Below, piece after piece: positions 23,822 to 24,795 of a stretch of DNA of 24,795 bases. The stretch is from contig CAZMSC010000022.1 of NCBI GenBank assembly GCA_964568845.1, forward strand, positions 1 to 24,795, given 5' to 3'. This DNA comes from DTBU01 sp964568845. GTDB lineage: Archaea > Thermoproteota > CALKCG01 > B24. Positions within the stretch are counted from its first letter, which is position 1, and each line of letters opens with the position of its first letter. A program made the translations under genes and the position numbers. The notes beneath the pieces are model-generated. The model worked only from the letters and a program-made list of their open reading frames with translations, made no database searches and was not told the DNA's origin.

Positions 23822-23840
23822 AATGTTTAAATAAACATTA
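23821..23840. promoter_or_regulatory. Perfect 9-bp-arm palindrome over the TATA box of the cstA-like gene (candidate operator 2)
   Basis: TAATGTTTA-AA-TAAACATTA contains the TATA-like GTTTAAATAA (23825-23834). That box is about 25 bases before a predicted start near 23855 and 13 bases more before the TTG start. A regulator bound here would compete with TBP, so negative control is the natural reading. Confidence 0.6.
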
Positions 23841-23867
23841 CAAGGTAAGTACATCAGGAGAACAGCA

Positions 23868-24795
23868 TTGAACTCAGCAATTATAATGGCATTAACGGCA
23901 TTGGTGTTTGCGTTGGGTTTTAAATTCTACTCGAAGTTTCTAGCCACTAAAATCGCTAAGCTAGACGAAAAAATCCAACGCCAGCTGTGAAGTTTAACGA
24001 CGGCAAGGATTACGTACCCACGAATAAATGGGTGGCTCTATTCTACCACTATGCAACAATAGCTGGTGCCGGCGTCCTTCTAGGACCAACTCTAGCTGCT
24101 CAATACGGTTGGCTTCCGTGCATTATATGGATATTGACGGCTACTTGTTTAGCTGGTGGAGTACACGACTTTATGGTCATGTTTCTATCGGTTAGAAATG
24201 ATGGAAAATCTATTGGGGAAATCGCACGGAAAGAGTTAGGACTGTTGGGCTGGATTACTGTCTCGTTGGCGGCGTTCTTCATGGCCACAGTCGCGATCTC
24301 CGGTATGGGCATGGGTCTTATAAGTGCAGTTGAACATAATCCTTGGGCTACATTCACCGTTATGATGACGGTTCCGATTTCATTATTCATGTATGCCTAT
24401 GAAAGATGGATTCGAAGGAAGACTTTAGAAGCATCAGTAATAGGTTTAGCTATATTAATGGCTTTATTCTTCGCCGCAGGTGCACTTCAACGTACATGGC
24501 TACTGAGGCTTTTCGACTTAGATAAAGAGGCTCTGATAATCTTAATTGCCATATATGCTTCAATCGCTTCAATACTGCCAATTCAAATACTGTTAACTCC
24601 TAGAGACCACCTGAGTGGGCTTATTAAAGTCGCCTTCGTTATGCTGCTCATAGCCGCCATATTCCTCGTACACCCAACTCTGCAAATGCCGCCAGTTACA
24701 GAATACGATTTTAAAGGAGGGCCTGTAATTTCAGGAGCCATCTGGCCATTCCTCTTCATAACTATTACGTGTGGAGCCATATCGGGCTGGCATAG
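23868..24795 (+). CDS. cstA: CstA-family carbon-starvation/pyruvate transporter, frameshifted and cut by the right edge
   Basis: The gene starts at TTG 23868, with AGGAG at 23856-23860 as ribosome-binding site. The first frame encodes 40 residues (first membrane helix, then FKFYSKFLATKIAKLDEK) and stops at TGA 23988-23990. A continuing frame (through GTG 23987) is open to the window end. It has the CstA hallmarks TPAVKFNDGKDYVPTNKW, ATIAGAGVLLGPTLAAQYGW, GGVHDFMVMFLSVRNDGKSI and, at the edge, CGAISGWH. The two parts join exactly if one A is added to the A6 run at 23968-23973, giving DEKNPTPAVKF. CstA and its relative BtsT are membrane transporters for peptides and pyruvate. Pyruvate uptake would suit the por operon nearby. 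Cause of the shift: sequencing indel, real mutation, or slippage. About half of the protein lies beyond the window. Confidence 0.85.

Noticed and set aside
23868..23990. A separate 40-residue membrane peptide gene before cstA
   Set aside because: The residues match the N terminus expected of CstA and join the downstream frame exactly with one added base, so it is the 5' part of the same gene.
1..24795. CRISPR arrays, insertion sequences, integrase or attachment sites
   Set aside because: No regularly spaced repeats, transposase or integrase motifs, or terminal inverted repeats were seen. The inverted pair of DUF6785-like genes is diverged paralogy at gene scale, not a mobile-element border.

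Overview
This window looks like a chromosomal segment of a (probably thermophilic) archaeon. The evidence is a group II chaperonin (thermosome), a four-subunit archaeal-type pyruvate:ferredoxin oxidoreductase, archaeal promoters (TATA-like boxes about 25 bases before inferred start sites), Shine-Dalgarno motifs matching GGAGGTGAT, frequent TTG/GTG starts, and a textbook archaeal C/D box guide RNA. A TACK-group (Thermoproteota/Bathyarchaeia-like) origin fits the gene set, but no rRNA or other decisive marker is present, so the lineage is not resolved. No tRNA, rRNA, CRISPR array, insertion sequence or phage gene was seen.

Bases 1-14,865 form what looks like a carbohydrate-type catabolic island bounded by two paralogous large membrane proteins (DUF6785/OPT-like, probable transporters) that point toward each other. 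Between them lie a Gfo/Idh/MocA dehydrogenase, a sugar-phosphate isomerase/epimerase-type TIM barrel, an L-fucose/L-arabinose isomerase-like protein, a beta-propeller protein, a YdjM-like membrane protein, a uroporphyrinogen-decarboxylase-like protein, a methanogenesis-marker-8 (DUF2099) protein, and two secreted, C-terminally membrane-anchored proteins, one with a TIM-barrel hydrolase-like region. A plausible but unproven reading is surface cleavage of a glycan, uptake by the paralogous transporters, then intracellular isomerisation and oxidation. The substrate is unknown, and I do not recognise this gene combination as a described system.

Bases 14,866-15,481 are non-coding and hold the best single discovery: a C/D box sRNA at 15,358-15,415 with perfect boxes, two 12-nt guides, a closing stem and a correctly placed promoter. 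Its D-box guide is complementary to the 5' end of archaeal 16S rRNA. It is followed by a KH-domain RNA-binding protein gene and the thermosome gene.

Bases 18,005-24,795 are a redox/pyruvate region: the porGDAB operon behind a palindrome at its predicted start site, a PAPS-reductase-like protein fused to a zinc ribbon and a 2x[4Fe-4S] ferredoxin domain, an iron-sulfur flavoprotein, and a CstA-family (pyruvate/peptide) transporter. The cstA-like gene runs off the right edge, is interrupted by a one-base frameshift in an A6 run, and is preceded by two abutting perfect palindromes over its TATA box. CstA plus Por suggests pyruvate uptake and oxidation.
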